From Flavobacterium sp. (GTDB lineage Bacteria > Bacteroidota > Bacteroidia > Flavobacteriales > Flavobacteriaceae): DNA of 14,782 bases. This document shows, piece after piece, positions 14,294-14,782 of this stretch. Position 1 is the first letter of the stretch; every line of letters begins with the position of its first letter. The notes beneath the pieces were generated by a model. That model was not told the origin of the DNA and ran no database searches. It worked only from the letters and a program-made list of their open reading frames with translations. The position numbers and the translations under genes were made by a program. Location: NCBI GenBank assembly GCA_030150335.1, contig JASLGC010000041.1, positions 1 to 14,782 of the forward strand, written 5' to 3'.

Positions 14294-14782
14294 GAGCAAT
14301 TCTTAATAGAGCATTATGACATTAAATATGCAGAAACTCGTTACGAAGTTCTGGACCATATCGCTTGTGAAATTGAGGAGTTAATGACTAATGGAATATC
14401 GTACACCGAGGCATTTAAGACTTCCTTTAATAAGTGGAACAAAAATTTAAGTCCGCATTTATGGGTTCGATACAATAATATCCCTCGGTATTTAGCTAAG
14501 ACCTGGTTTTGGAAAGATATTGCCTATAATACATTGGCAATAATTATTGGTTTGGGTATTCCACATCTTTTCTCACAGGAAATTACTAACAATAATCTTG
14601 CAAATTCACTGTTTACTGTCAGTGCATTATTATCTATTGCCCTAAGTATTATCTTATACTTTCAATACAGAAAAATTGAAAACTACCGCCTACGTTTTAT
14701 TGCAAAAGAAGCACTTGGCTTTGGGGGTATAGCTTTATTTCTGTTGTTAATGTTTGGAACTAAAGATATAAGCTATAAGATA
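14258..14782 (+). CDS. PadR-associated membrane protein, second paralogue (cut by window end)
   Basis: An open frame of 175 codons from ATG 14258 to the window edge without a stop, so the gene is partial here. Its first 12 residues equal those of the preceding gene except for nothing at protein level (MTQLTEKQIQQI in both). Next come YEVLDHIACEIEE (29-41), corresponding to the sister's LELVDHLANGIEQ, and an aromatic segment (LWVRYNNIPRYLAKTWFWKD, 68-87). There are at least three hydrophobic stretches: about 90-106, 117-135 (with VSALL as in the sister) and 153-167. It starts 12 bases after its sister. Probably about 230 residues in full, with the last one or two helices outside the window. 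Function unknown; presumably acts with PadR and its paralogue. Confidence 0.85.
   Translation, partial: MTQLTEKQIQQIEQFLIEHYDIKYAETRYEVLDHIACEIEELMTNGISYTEAFKTSFNKWNKNLSPHLWVRYNNIPRYLAKTWFWKDIAYNTLAIIIGLGIPHLFSQEITNNNLANSLFTVSALLSIALSIILYFQYRKIENYRLRFIAKEALGFGGIALFLLLMFGTKDISYKI

Overview
The window looks like the chromosome of a low-GC member of the Bacteroidota, most likely Flavobacteriaceae. Three things point there. Promoters match the Bacteroidota pattern (TTTG, about 19 bases, TAnnTTTG) rather than TTGACA/TATAAT. Start codons almost all lack Shine-Dalgarno sequences. The gene families are typical of flavobacteria. The genus cannot be fixed from sequence reading alone. I see no insertion sequence, CRISPR array, tRNA or rRNA gene.

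Layout. Positions 1-650 hold no gene but contain a dense cluster of CTTCGA palindromes. Positions 651-5715 form a drug-efflux module on the + strand: an AraC-type regulator, then an outer-membrane TolC-like channel, an EmrA-like periplasmic adaptor and a 14-helix MFS pump. It is closed by a clear intrinsic terminator. Positions 5988-7782 (- strand) encode a LytS-type sensor kinase and a LytTR response regulator, overlapping and driven by a near-perfect promoter. Positions 8001-9420 (- strand) encode a membrane-anchored haem-binding/cytochrome P460 protein and a small lipoprotein that looks like a P460 domain without its haem site. Positions 9836-10603 (- strand) encode a TSUP (TauE/SafE, YfcA-like) permease. 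Positions 10731-12983 (- strand) are a tightly coupled four-gene operon: DoxX-like membrane protein, DUF2071 protein, membrane-anchored methyltransferase, small membrane protein. From 13194 to the window end (+ strand) a PadR repressor is followed by two paralogous membrane proteins; the second runs off the window.

How the genes work together. The efflux genes make a complete three-part pump spanning both membranes, and two direct repeats 21 bp apart next to the tolC-like promoter are a plausible binding site for the AraC regulator. The PadR gene carries two palindromes flanking its promoter, suggesting autoregulation of a PadR/membrane-protein module comparable in layout to PadR-DUF1700/HAAS pairs of Firmicutes. 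The DoxX/DUF2071/methyltransferase operon is the least understood unit and the best candidate for an uncharacterised small-molecule or lipid-modifying pathway.

Several of the longest open frames begin at TTG or GTG codons that are probably not used. For six genes (the tolC-like, EmrA-like, methyltransferase, small membrane protein, PadR and first PadR-partner genes) I chose a downstream ATG, with reasons given in each entry.
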